Shown here piece after piece: positions 1 to 8,531 of a DNA stretch of 53,272 nucleotides. The number at the start of each line of letters is the position of its first letter. The first letter of the stretch is position 1. The stretch is taken from contig JAFLSC010000011.1 of the NCBI GenBank assembly GCA_022511145.1, positions 1-53,272 of the forward strand, written 5' to 3'. The translations under genes were made by a program, and so were the position numbers. Under the pieces are notes generated by a model. That model worked only from the letters and a program-made list of their open reading frames with translations, had not been told where the DNA came from and did no database searches. This DNA is from Helicobacter sp. (GTDB taxonomy: Bacteria > Campylobacterota > Campylobacteria > Campylobacterales > Helicobacteraceae).

Positions 1-1325
1 TTATAGGAATCAAAGACACGGCGGATTTCATTCATATCAGAACCAACTCTTCTTTGCAATACATCAAGCATTTTATTAAGCACATTTTTAAGCTCAATAA
101 GTTGAGGATTGTTAGGATTCTCTGTGATTCTTGCTGTTAAATTACCATGTTCAATGGCTTTAGCAGTTTCAGCAGCTTGGGTAATGGCAACATTATCTTT
201 TTCGAGTCCTTGTTTGACAAGTTCAATGTTTTTAACGATTGCTCTTGACATTATACCTAATTCGTCATCAGTTTTAATTGCTACTGCTTTAGGAGGTGTT
301 TTGGTTTCATAATTCATAAAGGAGAAGAAACTAAGCAAACTATGCTCAATCGTAATCAAAGGTTTAAGGAAAACTTTGACAACAAAGAATAAAACTATAC
401 TTCCTATCACCATTAAAATAACAGTTGCAATCACTGAAAAAAGAAAACTCTCATTCACCGCTTTGACATAATCAGATTCATCAGCGGTAACTACGATTAC
501 CCAACCTATTGGCATAACTTTATAAAATCCTTCTCTTTTGTGTGTATCAAAGCTATACTTGATTGACCCTTCGGGTGCTTGTTTCATCGCTGCTTTTACT
601 GCTGCTTCCCCATTAGCAAATCTAGGGTCGCCGGGTTTTAAACTCTCGTGTGTGAAAACATTTCCTTCAGAATCAGTGATAAATACATTCATACTTGGCA
701 TTTCAGGACGTTTAAAAAGAGCAAAGCGATTTTGGAATCCATCAACAAAAATATCTACGGCAACAACCCCTTTTAATTGCCCTTTGGAGGTGAAAGGTAA
801 AGCAACAGTTGAGAGCATTCTGCCTTTATATTTGCCAAATTGTGATTCATAAGTGGGAGTTGCGATTATATCACCGGCTGCTTTGGCAGCAGTATACCAA
901 TTTCTTCCTCTTAAATCAGGTGTATCATCCCAATTATTAGAAACTTGAGTATTGCTTGAATCTTGGTCATAATATTCTGTGAGTGTTCTCCCATTATCTT
1001 CATAAGTTACATAAACAGCAGGATATTGTATCAAATGTGCAACATCTAATAAAACTTTTCGTTGAGCTACAATATCATCTTCACCGATTTCCTCTAGTGA
1101 TTTAGCAATCATTTCCAAATGTTGTTTTGCTTCAATATACATTGTGATATTAATGGTATTATAAGAAGCATTTAAAGCTAATTTTTGCATACTCTCAAAA
1201 GTTTCGATTGTATTTGAAGAAACTTTTTGATAATTAACGACATTTGCACCTACAATAATAAACAAAAAAACCACAATAGCACAAGTAATTATTTTACTGC
1301 TCAACGATTTTGTAATAATTTTCAA
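1..1325 (-). CDS. Methyl-accepting chemotaxis protein with dCache-type sensor domain (C-terminus outside window)
   Basis: This is a transmembrane chemoreceptor whose 3' end lies beyond base 1, so only about 441 residues are visible. The reading frame is open from a TTG start at 1325, preceded by GGAGG, to the window edge. Residues about 7-30 form a transmembrane helix. A long periplasmic region follows, with an R-N-W-Y element and a later V-A-V-D-I strand typical of double-Cache sensors, then a second membrane helix near residue 285 and a HAMP-like region. The cytoplasmic signalling hairpin is largely cut off. In the usual amino-acid-binding dCache motif a Tyr lies five residues before the Arg; here that position is a Pro, so I do not predict an amino-acid ligand. 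The family signals through CheW/CheA to the flagellar motor. It appears to be transcribed alone. Confidence 0.88.
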   Translation of the reverse strand, partial: MKIITKSLSSKIITCAIVVFLFIIVGANVVNYQKVSSNTIETFESMQKLALNASYNTINITMYIEAKQHLEMIAKSLEEIGEDDIVAQRKVLLDVAHLIQYPAVYVTYEDNGRTLTEYYDQDSSNTQVSNNWDDTPDLRGRNWYTAAKAAGDIIATPTYESQFGKYKGRMLSTVALPFTSKGQLKGVVAVDIFVDGFQNRFALFKRPEMPSMNVFITDSEGNVFTHESLKPGDPRFANGEAAVKAAMKQAPEGSIKYSFDTHKREGFYKVMPIGWVIVVTADESDYVKAVNESFLFSVIATVILMVIGSIVLFFVVKVFLKPLITIEHSLLSFFSFMNYETKTPPKAVAIKTDDELGIMSRAIVKNIELVKQGLEKDNVAITQAAETAKAIEHGNLTARITENPNNPQLIELKNVLNKMLDVLQRRVGSDMNEIRRVFDSY

Positions 1326-1437
1326 AGCTTTCCTCCCACTGACAACTCTAACTCAAAAAATTAAACTGAAATTTTAAATCATAAAATCTTAAAAAGAATT
1401 AAAATATTGCCTTATTCTAGCCCTAGTTTTTTATTTT

Positions 1438-2181
1438 TTATTTAGAATATTTTACATTTGTTAAAAAAAGTCCATAAGCGGGTGCGGGAATGCGAAAAAT
1501 AAACTCACCTTCAAGCTGCCTTTTTAAATCCTCTAAAATTAAATTTTCTTTATCAATCTCAAGTAAAAATCCTACCATTAAGCGAATTTGAGAACGCAAA
1601 AATCCATTGCCGCAGAAATTAAAAATCCAAAATTTTCCTTTTTTGATGAGTCTAGCCCGATAAATTTTCCTTATACTTCCGCTTTTATCGCCACTTCCTC
1701 CTTTTTTCATAAAGGCTTTAAAATTATGCTCGCCCACAAAAAGATTTAAGGCTTGTTTGAGGATTTGAGGGTTTTTGAGATTATAAAATAAAGCACAATG
1801 GGCTAAAAAAGGAGTATTGTGGGTTGTAAGCACATAGCAATAACTGCGTCTTTTGGCACTAAAACGAGCATTAAAGTGAGAGGGAACTTCCCAAATCGCT
1901 TTGATTTGAATCAAAGGAGCAAGTTTAGGATTGAGATGTTTTTTGAGTTTTTCTAAATCTTGATAAAAAGGAGGAATCTCTAAGCTAATCACTTGAGCAG
2001 TAGCATTAACCCCCTTATCTGTCCGCCCACTTGCCACAAAGGGGGAAAAAATCCCTACACTCTCTAAAGCCTCCCTTAAAGCTCCTGCTATACTATTTGA
2101 AGCCATATTAGAAGATTTCTTTTGCTCTTGGAATCCGCAAAAATTTGCCCCGCTATAAGCTATTTTCATAGCAACTTTCAT
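1438..2181 (-). CDS. truA: tRNA pseudouridine(38-40) synthase TruA
   Basis: TruA isomerises uridines 38-40 of the tRNA anticodon arm to pseudouridine in the cytoplasm. The 247-residue product has the family's usual length. It carries the catalytic motif G-R-T-D-K-G with the nucleophile Asp at about residue 55, followed by the V-N-A-T-A-Q strand. The ATG at 2181 follows AAGAGG at a normal distance; an in-frame ATG four codons later is less well placed. It is the last gene of a minus-strand set with the LptF/G permease and the prepilin peptidase, an order I recall from Campylobacter jejuni. Identification rests on motifs and length and is firm. Confidence 0.93.
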   Translation of the reverse strand: MKVAMKIAYSGANFCGFQEQKKSSNMASNSIAGALREALESVGIFSPFVASGRTDKGVNATAQVISLEIPPFYQDLEKLKKHLNPKLAPLIQIKAIWEVPSHFNARFSAKRRSYCYVLTTHNTPFLAHCALFYNLKNPQILKQALNLFVGEHNFKAFMKKGGSGDKSGSIRKIYRARLIKKGKFWIFNFCGNGFLRSQIRLMVGFLLEIDKENLILEDLKRQLEGEFIFRIPAPAYGLFLTNVKYSK

Positions 2182-2203
2182 TTTTACCTCTTAAAATGTC
2201 TTT

Positions 2204-3232
2204 TTAATAATAGCGGCTAATAAATTTTTTATACCCAAAATACCCTATAAAAAACCATAGAGGCGGTAAAACTCCAAGAGCCACAAAAGGAAAATAAGTC
2301 GCTCCAAGATAAACCAAAGCATAAAATCCGCCCACCACAACCATTGCTTGCATAATCACATAATTTTTTTGATAACGCGGATTTTTAATGCCTAACCAAG
2401 GCAGATAAAACAAACCTATAAGGGGTAATAAAGAAATGAGGACAAAAAGTGCGAAATTCCTTTGTGTCTTTTTTTGACGCTCATTAGGAAAAAAAGCCTG
2501 TTCCCAATAAGCCAAAACACCCATTTTAGAATCTTCAAGACCTCCAATATCATTGCGTAAAATCAGTGCTTCAAAATCCACTCTCTCTAGGTAATCTTTA
2601 TTTTCTCGGTAGATTTTTCCTTCCTCTAAAAGAGCTTCCATTATCCCCTCATTGTTTCTTAATGAAGCTTCTTTGGCAACAATCAATCCCCCTTCTTTAG
2701 CAAAGGTGAGCAAAACTAAATTCTTATAACTATTAGGCTTTTGATTGTTTTCTTGAGCATATACAAGCCAATTTCCAAGCCTTTGCCCAAATTCCCCTGC
2801 TTGGAGATTGATATTAATGCTATTTTTTCTTGTTTCCAAAAAATGCCGATAAGCAACATCGCTAAGAGGAGTTAAAACTAAAGAAATAAGCAACAAAGTA
2901 AAGCTTACCAACAAAGCAATGGGAAGAAAAATTTTAACAATCTTTACCGGTGGCATTCCCAAAGCAAATAAAACCGATAGTTCATAATCAAAAGACAAAC
3001 GCGATAAAGAAATCACACAAGCCACAAAAAAACTCAAAGGAATCACGAAAAACAGCATTGTAGGAAGTGTGTAAAGATACAACAATAAAAGCTCAAAAAA
3101 AGTAATTTTAACCACAGCAGTAACTCCGGCAATGCGTATCAAAATCACAACAGAGGCAACAAAAAATAAGACTAGAAAAATAGGAAAAAAGACTTGTGCG
3201 AAATTTTGAAATAAATAGGCTTTGATTCTCAA
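2204..3232 (-). CDS. LptF/LptG-family lipopolysaccharide export permease
   Basis: This 342-residue inner-membrane protein belongs to the YjgP/YjgQ (LptF/LptG) family, which forms the membrane part of the LptBFG transporter that lifts lipopolysaccharide from the inner membrane toward the LptC-A-D bridge. The sequence shows three N-terminal membrane helices within residues 1-125, a hydrophilic periplasmic beta-rich portion at about 130-240, and three C-terminal helices from about 258. The coupling segment F-A-L-G-M-P-P after the second helix is typical of the family. It overlaps the upstream prepilin peptidase gene by 4 bases, implying translational coupling. I cannot decide between LptF and LptG from sequence alone; the second permease must be encoded elsewhere. 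Confidence 0.85.
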   Translation of the reverse strand: MRIKAYLFQNFAQVFFPIFLVLFFVASVVILIRIAGVTAVVKITFFELLLLYLYTLPTMLFFVIPLSFFVACVISLSRLSFDYELSVLFALGMPPVKIVKIFLPIALLVSFTLLLISLVLTPLSDVAYRHFLETRKNSININLQAGEFGQRLGNWLVYAQENNQKPNSYKNLVLLTFAKEGGLIVAKEASLRNNEGIMEALLEEGKIYRENKDYLERVDFEALILRNDIGGLEDSKMGVLAYWEQAFFPNERQKKTQRNFALFVLISLLPLIGLFYLPWLGIKNPRYQKNYVIMQAMVVVGGFYALVYLGATYFPFVALGVLPPLWFFIGYFGYKKFISRYY

Positions 3233-3978
3233 AATATCTCCTTTAAAATCTCTGTATGAAATAAAAATTCTAGCACAAAAACACTAAAAGCTCCCAAAAC
3301 CAAAAAGGGAACAAAGGGAAGGATTTGCTTTTTAGCCACTAAAAGCACAACTAAAGCCCCAAAAGCCCCAAAAAAAATCGCCCAAAATGCCCCCAAAATA
3401 CCAAGCATACCTCCTAATGTCCCAAAAACTATTACATCGCCTTCTCCCATTACTTCTTTGTGTAACAAACTCCCCATAAAAAGTCGCAAAAAAGTCGCAA
3501 TCCCCATTAAAACAAGGCTATTAAACAAAGCCTCTAGGGCTAAAAAATCAAAAAATAACTTTTCTCCAAAAACTGCCCCAAAGCCAACGCCAAAAAACAA
3601 AGCCAAAAAATTCAAACTATCAGGAATCTCTAAATATTCCCAATCAATCACACTTAAAACATACAAAAACAAAAAAGTAAGAAATCCTAATAATCCCCAA
3701 AAACCAAAGAAATAGCCAAACAAAACAGCCAATCCTCCTCCTAATAACTCGCTAAAACAATAAATTAGTGGGATTGATTTTTTGCAAAGAGAGCATTTTC
3801 CTTTTAAAAAGCAATAAGAAAATAGGGGGATTTTTGCCCACCAAGAAATTTTTTGGGTGCAAAAATCGCAAAAAGAAGCGGGAGCAATAATGCTTAAATT
3901 ACGGGGTAAGCGATAGATTAAGACATTACTAAAAGAGCCAAAAGCCAAGCCTAATGCCAAAACAAAAAGCCACTCCAT
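3229..3978 (-). CDS. Prepilin peptidase / leader peptidase (A24 family)
   Basis: This membrane aspartyl protease cleaves, and usually N-methylates, type IV prepilin-like proteins at the inner membrane. The 249-residue sequence has the complete family layout: an N-terminal helix with G-S-F-x-N-V, two CxxC pairs at residues 37/40 and 62/65 of the zinc-binding methylase loop, the first catalytic Asp at about 112 (V-I-D) and the second at about 181 in G-E-G-D, amid several membrane helices. No pilin or secretion ATPase gene lies in the window. In Campylobacter the counterpart sits beside lptF/G and truA and serves competence, so a DNA-uptake or pseudopilus role is inferred. It is divergent from nikR, with only 59 bases between the starts. 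Confidence 0.9.
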   Translation of the reverse strand: MEWLFVLALGLAFGSFSNVLIYRLPRNLSIIAPASFCDFCTQKISWWAKIPLFSYCFLKGKCSLCKKSIPLIYCFSELLGGGLAVLFGYFFGFWGLLGFLTFLFLYVLSVIDWEYLEIPDSLNFLALFFGVGFGAVFGEKLFFDFLALEALFNSLVLMGIATFLRLFMGSLLHKEVMGEGDVIVFGTLGGMLGILGAFWAIFFGAFGALVVLLVAKKQILPFVPFLVLGAFSVFVLEFLFHTEILKEIF

Positions 3979-3998
3979 AAACTTCCTTGTAAAAATTT

Positions 3999-4006
3999 GC
4001 TACAAT
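3999..4006 (+). promoter_or_regulatory. Probable -10 element of the nikR promoter
   Basis: The sequence TGCTACAAT ends 31 bases upstream of the nikR start and matches the extended -10 form seen before several other genes in this window. There is no convincing -35 box, which is normal for Helicobacter and Campylobacter housekeeping promoters. Confidence 0.45.
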
Positions 4007-4037
4007 TTTAACATTTATTTTACGCAGGAACACTTAA

Positions 4038-4454
4038 ATGAAAAACTCTTTGATTCGCTTTTCAGTCTCTTTGCCACAAAGTCTTTTAGAAGAGCTAGAT
4101 AAAAAAATCACTGCGAATTATTCCTCGCGTTCTGAAATAGTGCGGGATTTGATACGTGAAAAAATGACTCAAAGTCAATGGGAAAACTCTAGCGATGAAA
4201 AAATGGGCGTTTTAACCATCATTTATGACCATCATAAACGTGAGCTTAACCAAAAACTCATCGATATTCAGCACCATAACCACCATATCAAAATCCTATG
4301 CACAACGCATATTCACATTGACCACAACAACTGCCTTGAAACCATTATCATCAAAGGCAAAGCAAAGAAAATCGAGCAGTTTTGCTTAGAAATTGGGGGA
4401 TTAAAAGGCGTCAAATTCTCTGAACTCACAAGGGCGATTCCTCTTGAAGAATAA
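4038..4454 (+). CDS. nikR: Nickel-responsive regulator NikR
   Basis: NikR is a ribbon-helix-helix transcription factor that binds operators when loaded with nickel, and in Helicobacter controls nickel uptake and urease-type genes. The 138-residue product has an N-terminal RHH domain (about 1-45, with S-R-S-E-I-V-R-D) and a C-terminal ACT-like metal domain. The four nickel ligands of the family are present with correct spacing: His80, His91, His93 and Cys99. The segment around residues 79-96 has extra histidines beyond these ligands. The ATG follows CAGGAA. The nadD start lies inside its 3' end, so the two are co-transcribed. Candidate NikR operators were not found by eye in this window. Confidence 0.95.
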   Translation: MKNSLIRFSVSLPQSLLEELDKKITANYSSRSEIVRDLIREKMTQSQWENSSDEKMGVLTIIYDHHKRELNQKLIDIQHHNHHIKILCTTHIHIDHNNCLETIIIKGKAKKIEQFCLEIGGLKGVKFSELTRAIPLEE

Positions 4455-5082
4455 GGTTTTTAACGATAAGATTACACATAAAGATTCGTTTGTGAAAAAT
4501 GGAATTGCTTGTAATGAAATTGCCTGTTTTGGTGGCTCTTTTGACCCGCCTCATAATGGGCATTTAGCAATTATTAAAAAAGCTTTAGAGATTTTACAGC
4601 CCCAAAAATTATTCCTTATTCCTACCTTTCTTAATCCTTTTAAAGCAAATTTTTACTTTTCTCCACAAAAAAGGCTAGAGTGGCTTTACAAACTCTACCC
4701 TAACCTTTCAAACTCGCAACTTTCAAATCCACAAATTGAAATCTTGGATTTTGAAATCCGCCAAAATAAGCCTACACCGACAATCCAAACGATTGATTTT
4801 ATCACAAAAACCTATCAGCCCACCAAAATTTTTCTGCTCTTAGGTGCGGATAATCTAGCCAAATTACCGCTTTGGGATTCTTATGACTTATTAAAAACTA
4901 AAGTGGAATTCGTTATAATTCCAAGATTAGATTATAAAATCCCTGAATACTTTAGGATTCTGCCTCTAGTGCCACTTGATATTAGCTCAACGCATATTCG
5001 GGCTTTAATTGCAGAAAAAAATCCCAAAGTGTTGGATTTTATACCCGAGATTTTACACGATGAGATTAAGACTCTATTTTAA
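4444..5082 (+). CDS. nadD: Nicotinate-nucleotide adenylyltransferase NadD
   Basis: NadD transfers AMP from ATP to nicotinate mononucleotide, giving deamido-NAD in NAD biosynthesis. The nucleotidyltransferase signature [11 protein letters not shown] spans about residues 30-40, and the C-terminal S-S-T-x-x-R motif is present near residue 185. The proposed start is TTG at 4444, with AAGG about 10 bases upstream and an 11-base overlap with nikR. An alternative GTG at 4492 would give a product closer to typical length but has a weak ribosome site. The rsfS reading frame follows within a few bases, a pairing common in bacteria. Function is clear; the exact start is not. Confidence 0.92.
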   Translation: MKNKVFNDKITHKDSFVKNGIACNEIACFGGSFDPPHNGHLAIIKKALEILQPQKLFLIPTFLNPFKANFYFSPQKRLEWLYKLYPNLSNSQLSNPQIEILDFEIRQNKPTPTIQTIDFITKTYQPTKIFLLLGADNLAKLPLWDSYDLLKTKVEFVIIPRLDYKIPEYFRILPLVPLDISSTHIRALIAEKNPKVLDFIPEILHDEIKTLF

Positions 5083-5085
5083 GGA

Positions 5086-5427
5086 ATGCCTTTGGAACAA
5101 AGACAAAAAATATTGCAAAAAATTCATAGCCTTTTAGATGAAAAAAAGGCGGAAAATATTGAAACTTTTGATTTGAAAGACACGGATTATTTCGTGGATT
5201 ATGTCATCATTGCAACTGCTCTTGTTGATAAACACGCTCTCTCCTTGCTTGATACGCTCAAAAAAGAATTAAAAGCCTGTGGTGAGAAATTTTTGCATAT
5301 TGATGAGGAAAATCCTGATTGGATTGTGGCGGATTTGGGGGATATTTTGGTGCATCTTTTCACAGAAAATCAAAGAAAAAAGTTTAACCTTGAGGAATTT
5401 TTAATCACAATGCAAAAGAAATCCTAA
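5086..5427 (+). CDS. rsfS: Ribosome silencing factor RsfS
   Basis: RsfS (Iojap/DUF143 family) binds ribosomal protein L14 and blocks subunit joining during starvation. The 113-residue frame contains the core D-Y-F-V-D-Y-V-I-I-A-T-A strand and the P-D-W-I-V-A-D-L-G-D-I-L-V-H segment of the family. The AAGGA ribosome site (5081-5085) directly abuts the ATG at 5086 with no spacing, whereas the in-frame TTG at 5092 lies 6 bases from it, so TTG may be the real start, removing two residues. It begins just after the nadD stop and completes the nikR-nadD-rsfS unit. Confidence 0.92.
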   Translation: MPLEQRQKILQKIHSLLDEKKAENIETFDLKDTDYFVDYVIIATALVDKHALSLLDTLKKELKACGEKFLHIDEENPDWIVADLGDILVHLFTENQRKKFNLEEFLITMQKKS

Positions 5428-5476
5428 AATCATTATAAAACTTGCTTCATTACAAAGCGTGGATTAAAATAATCCG

Positions 5477-6547
5477 TTAGGATTGCTCTTGATATAAATT
5501 CTTATAAATCCGAAGGAGAGCTAAAAACAAAGCAGTAATAGCAGGTCCAAGCACAATCCCCCAAAATCCAAAACTCATTAAACCTGCGATAATGGCAAAG
5601 AATATTAGCATTTCATTAATTTCCACAGAGGTTTTTAATAAAAGACGATTAATAAAAGCAATCAAAAAGGGTTTCACGCCATTGTCTGCTAAAGTTGCAA
5701 TCACAATAATAGAATACAAAGCGATAATGATTGCATTTAAAGTATGCCCTAAATAAAATTCATACCCCACAATAGGAAGCCATACTAAAGCTCCGCCAAC
5801 AACAGGAACCAAAGAGGCAATCCCATAAAACATTCCTAACAAAAAGGCATTATCATACCCATAAAGAAACATTAAAATCCCAAATAAAGCCCCTTGTAAA
5901 ATCATTGAAAGGATTGAGGAATAAAACACAATGCTAATAACCGCACTCACTTCCTCATAAAGCAATTTGACTTGCTGGGAATCAATCGGTATCAAAGCCA
6001 ATAAATATGTTCCCAACCTGCGACTATAATAATAAAAAAAGAATAAAAAAGCGAGGATAAAAAAAGTATCACTCATAAAAGAAACGCCATTTTTACCTGC
6101 CTCTGCAAAAATCCCCAATCCTCTTTGGCTCACTTTTGTCCAATCAATTTGCTGTAAATCTTCTATGATTAAAGTAAGTTCGTGAGTAATCTTTTGAGGC
6201 AGATATTCCATTAACCAAGAAAAAAAGGTAATGGCTTGATTTTTACAATCCTCCAAAAAAAGATGAAAACTCCCCAAATCCAAATTCTTTGCCATTACAG
6301 CTAGAGTGCTAATAATATAAGCTAAGGGGAGCAAACACACAAGCAAAAAGGAAATAATCATCAAGCTTGAAGCAAGAAAATCAGATTTAACCTTTATAAG
6401 TATTTTTTGATGAATAATTTGGGTTGCTAAGAAAAGCAAAAAAGCAATGAGTAAATCCATCAAAAAAGGCGAGTAGAGCTTAAAAAGTGCTAAAAAAGCT
6501 AACACAAAAACAGCAAGGAAGAAATAAATCCCTTTTGCTTTGGTCAT
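5477..6547 (-). CDS. AI-2E family (PerM-type) membrane transporter
   Basis: This is a polytopic inner-membrane protein of 356 residues in the AI-2E/PerM superfamily (UPF0118), whose members export small molecules or act as sodium/proton antiporters; the substrate here is unknown. Hydrophobic helices occur near residues 6-50, 60-85, 155-175 and in a dense block from about 200 to 350. The G-x-x-x-x-x-V-P-V-V-G-G segment and the C-terminal G-F-W-G-I-V-L-G-P element match the family. It begins 6 bases after the ccoG stop, so the two are probably co-transcribed, and it converges with rsfS. Confidence 0.8.
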   Translation of the reverse strand: MTKAKGIYFFLAVFVLAFLALFKLYSPFLMDLLIAFLLFLATQIIHQKILIKVKSDFLASSLMIISFLLVCLLPLAYIISTLAVMAKNLDLGSFHLFLEDCKNQAITFFSWLMEYLPQKITHELTLIIEDLQQIDWTKVSQRGLGIFAEAGKNGVSFMSDTFFILAFLFFFYYYSRRLGTYLLALIPIDSQQVKLLYEEVSAVISIVFYSSILSMILQGALFGILMFLYGYDNAFLLGMFYGIASLVPVVGGALVWLPIVGYEFYLGHTLNAIIIALYSIIVIATLADNGVKPFLIAFINRLLLKTSVEINEMLIFFAIIAGLMSFGFWGIVLGPAITALFLALLRIYKNLYQEQS

Positions 6548-6553
6548 TATTTC

Positions 6554-7939
6554 TTATTGTCCTTTTGCAGGATAAATGAAAATCGTATTTCTAAATACCT
6601 CAATAGGTTTTTGTGTATCAAGGGCAAACGCACGGATTTTTAAAGGAATATTCGTATCTTGCTGGTCATCTTTGGCGAGATTTTCATCGGTGTATAAAAC
6701 AACAATGGCTCGGAATTTCTCTCCTGCTTTGACTTCAAAAGGCTGGGTTGGACGCTGAATTTTAATAGCAGGATTATCCACAATTTCAAAAGTGAATTTG
6801 TGTGCCTCTTGGTCGGTATTTTGGAATAAAAAAGTGTAGGAATTTTCCACACGATTATTTTCTTTTAAGGCATATAACTCGCTGCTTCGATTGATATTTA
6901 AAAGCATACTTTCTTTTTTAGAGCTCATATAGACTAATCCCACCAAAACTAAGCACAAAGCCACAACATAAGCCACCGTTTTGAAACGGATATATTTCAC
7001 TTTTTCACGCAACACAATAGATTGCGGACTTGTCCAATGAATCAAGCTCAATTTTCCAAGTCTTCCCATTACCTTAGCACAGGCATCAGAACATTCCAAA
7101 CAATTAATACACTCTAATTGCATTCCTTTGCGTATATCAATATGTGTAGGACAAATCGCCACACAAGCCTCACAACCGGTGCATTCTGCATTAGGAAAAT
7201 TAGGCTTTTTCCAAAGTTTTACGCCTTTGGTGTCAAAGATTTTTCCTCCTCGCTTATAGTCATACACTGTCATAATTGTATCATTATCATACAAAACACT
7301 TTGCACGCGGCTATAAGGACACATATAAATACAAAAATTCTCTTTGATAAAAGCAATATCAGCAACCAAAAAAATAGTAAAACCCAAAACAAAAATAAAC
7401 AAATATTTGTGTTCTAAGGGATTTTGAATATACACAAAAAAATCACTTGGTGGGACAAAATACCACATCAAATTAGAGGCTGCAAGGAGTGCTAAAACCG
7501 CCCAGATACACACTGCAATAAACTTCTTAAACTTATTAATTCCTAAACTCATATCCGGCTCAAATTGCCTATTTTCTCGCCTTTTTCTCAATCTTAGAAG
7601 CTTCGTTTCAATCAAATCACGATAGATTACCCTAAAAATAGTATGCGGACAAGCCCAACCACACCAAACTCTTCCTGCCAAAGTCGTCATAAAAAAAATC
7701 ATCAAAAACATAAAAATTAATAAAAAGGGCATTAAGTAAAATTCTTGCGTATCAAAAACAACACCCAACAAATGCAACTGCTTATGGTCAAAAGAGAGCA
7801 AAAAGATTTGGTTTCCATTAATCTGAATAAAAGGAACTCCTAGAATAATCAAAGTTACAAAAAAATAAAAAATATAACGCTTTTTGTAATATTGTGTTAC
7901 TTGAAAGATTGCTGAATTTTCAGATAAATGCTCCGACAT
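6554..7939 (-). CDS. ccoG: Cytochrome c oxidase accessory protein CcoG (FixG/RdxA)
   Basis: CcoG is a membrane-bound iron-sulfur protein needed for assembly of cbb3-type cytochrome c oxidase, where it is linked to copper handling. The product of about 461 residues has membrane helices near the N-terminus, a G-W-A-C-P element, a C-P-Y-S-R segment and two [4Fe-4S] motifs (C-T-G-C-E-A-C-V-A-I-C-P and C-I-N-C-L-E-C-S-D-A-C). A further helix and the C-terminal immunoglobulin-like domain follow. I chose ATG 7939, six bases after AGGAG, over the TTG at 7945. No cco structural genes are nearby, so the gene is detached from the oxidase operon. Confidence 0.92.
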   Translation of the reverse strand: MSEHLSENSAIFQVTQYYKKRYIFYFFVTLIILGVPFIQINGNQIFLLSFDHKQLHLLGVVFDTQEFYLMPFLLIFMFLMIFFMTTLAGRVWCGWACPHTIFRVIYRDLIETKLLRLRKRRENRQFEPDMSLGINKFKKFIAVCIWAVLALLAASNLMWYFVPPSDFFVYIQNPLEHKYLFIFVLGFTIFLVADIAFIKENFCIYMCPYSRVQSVLYDNDTIMTVYDYKRGGKIFDTKGVKLWKKPNFPNAECTGCEACVAICPTHIDIRKGMQLECINCLECSDACAKVMGRLGKLSLIHWTSPQSIVLREKVKYIRFKTVAYVVALCLVLVGLVYMSSKKESMLLNINRSSELYALKENNRVENSYTFLFQNTDQEAHKFTFEIVDNPAIKIQRPTQPFEVKAGEKFRAIVVLYTDENLAKDDQQDTNIPLKIRAFALDTQKPIEVFRNTIFIYPAKGQ

Positions 7940-8027
7940 ACACAACTCCTTTTAAAATTTTTGAAATTATACCATAATCTAAATATAAAAATAAAGAATT
8001 TGTTATTTTTGACTTTGGGCTATCCTT

Positions 8028-8126
8028 GTCATTGTGAGAGTTTGCAAGAACTCGTGGCAATCTATTTTGGGGTTTCTTTTGGATTTTTTAGATTGCTTTG
8101 GAACTAAAGTTCCTCGCAATAACGAG
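8028..8126. repeat. Intergenic palindromic repeat, copy 1 (two inverted arms)
   Basis: The 342-base gap between ccoG and rpsU holds an imperfect inverted repeat. The left arm (8028-8064) starts GTCATTGTGAG and ends GGCAATCTA. The right arm (8089-8126), read on the other strand, starts CTCGTTATTGCGAGG and ends GCAATCTA. Related arms occur at 27043-27160 and 46241-46280. The rest of the gap holds only AT-rich sequence and the rpsU promoter. Confidence 0.75.
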
Positions 8127-8246
8127 AGAAAGTAGCGATATAAAGGTATTCTAAACACACTTGTAACACAATTTCTTTTTCTTTATAAATTTAACAAAAC
8201 AAAATTGTAAATTTTTGCAAATTTTACTTATTTTTAAATATTTTTT

Positions 8247-8254
8247 TATACAAT
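8247..8254 (+). promoter_or_regulatory. Probable -10 element for rpsU
   Basis: TATACAAT lies 33 bases upstream of the rpsU start, behind a strongly A/T-rich stretch (about 8200-8246) of the periodic kind that replaces the -35 box in this group. A strong ribosome site, AAGGTGGTGAT, follows before the ATG. Confidence 0.5.
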
Positions 8255-8287
8255 ATCAGTTTCTATTTTATAAAAGGTGGTGATAGT

Positions 8288-8500
8288 ATGCCCGGCATTA
8301 AAGTGAGAGAGCAGGAATCTTTTGATGATGCATACCGCAAATTCAAAAAACAAGCTGATAGGAATCTTGTCGTAACAGAAAGCAGAGCAAGACGCTTTTT
8401 TGAGCCAATGACAGAAAAACGCAAAAAACAAAAAATCAGTGCACGTAAAAAAATGCTAAAACGGCTTTATATGTTAAGACGTTATGAGTCCAAAATCTAA
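8288..8500 (+). CDS. rpsU: 30S ribosomal protein S21
   Basis: S21 is a small basic protein of the 30S subunit that helps base pairing between the mRNA and the anti-Shine-Dalgarno end of 16S rRNA. The 70-residue product has the full family pattern: P-G-I-K-V-R at the start, F-x-x-A-Y-R-K-F-K-K, and a very Lys/Arg-rich C-terminus. Both the promoter and the ribosome site look strong, as expected for a ribosomal protein. It is monocistronic and ends in a hairpin terminator that also covers the last codons of the convergent gene. Confidence 0.96.
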   Translation: MPGIKVREQESFDDAYRKFKKQADRNLVVTESRARRFFEPMTEKRKKQKISARKKMLKRLYMLRRYESKI

Positions 8501-8502
8501 AA

Positions 8503-8531
8503 AGTATAGGAAATCCCTCCTATACTGCTTT
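8503..8531 (+). terminator. Rho-independent-type hairpin after rpsU
   Basis: An 8-base-pair stem, AGTATAGG (8503-8510) with CCTATACT (8519-8526), encloses an 8-base loop and is followed by GCTTTT. It begins 2 bases after the rpsU stop codon and includes the 3' end of the convergent membrane-protein gene. Confidence 0.7.

Noticed and set aside
3458..3715. Lys-rich plus-strand frame of 85 codons
   Set aside because: It is antisense to the prepilin peptidase gene and its composition is the complement of hydrophobic codons.
8246..8431. Minus-strand 61-codon frame over rpsU
   Set aside because: It is antisense to an unmistakable ribosomal protein gene.
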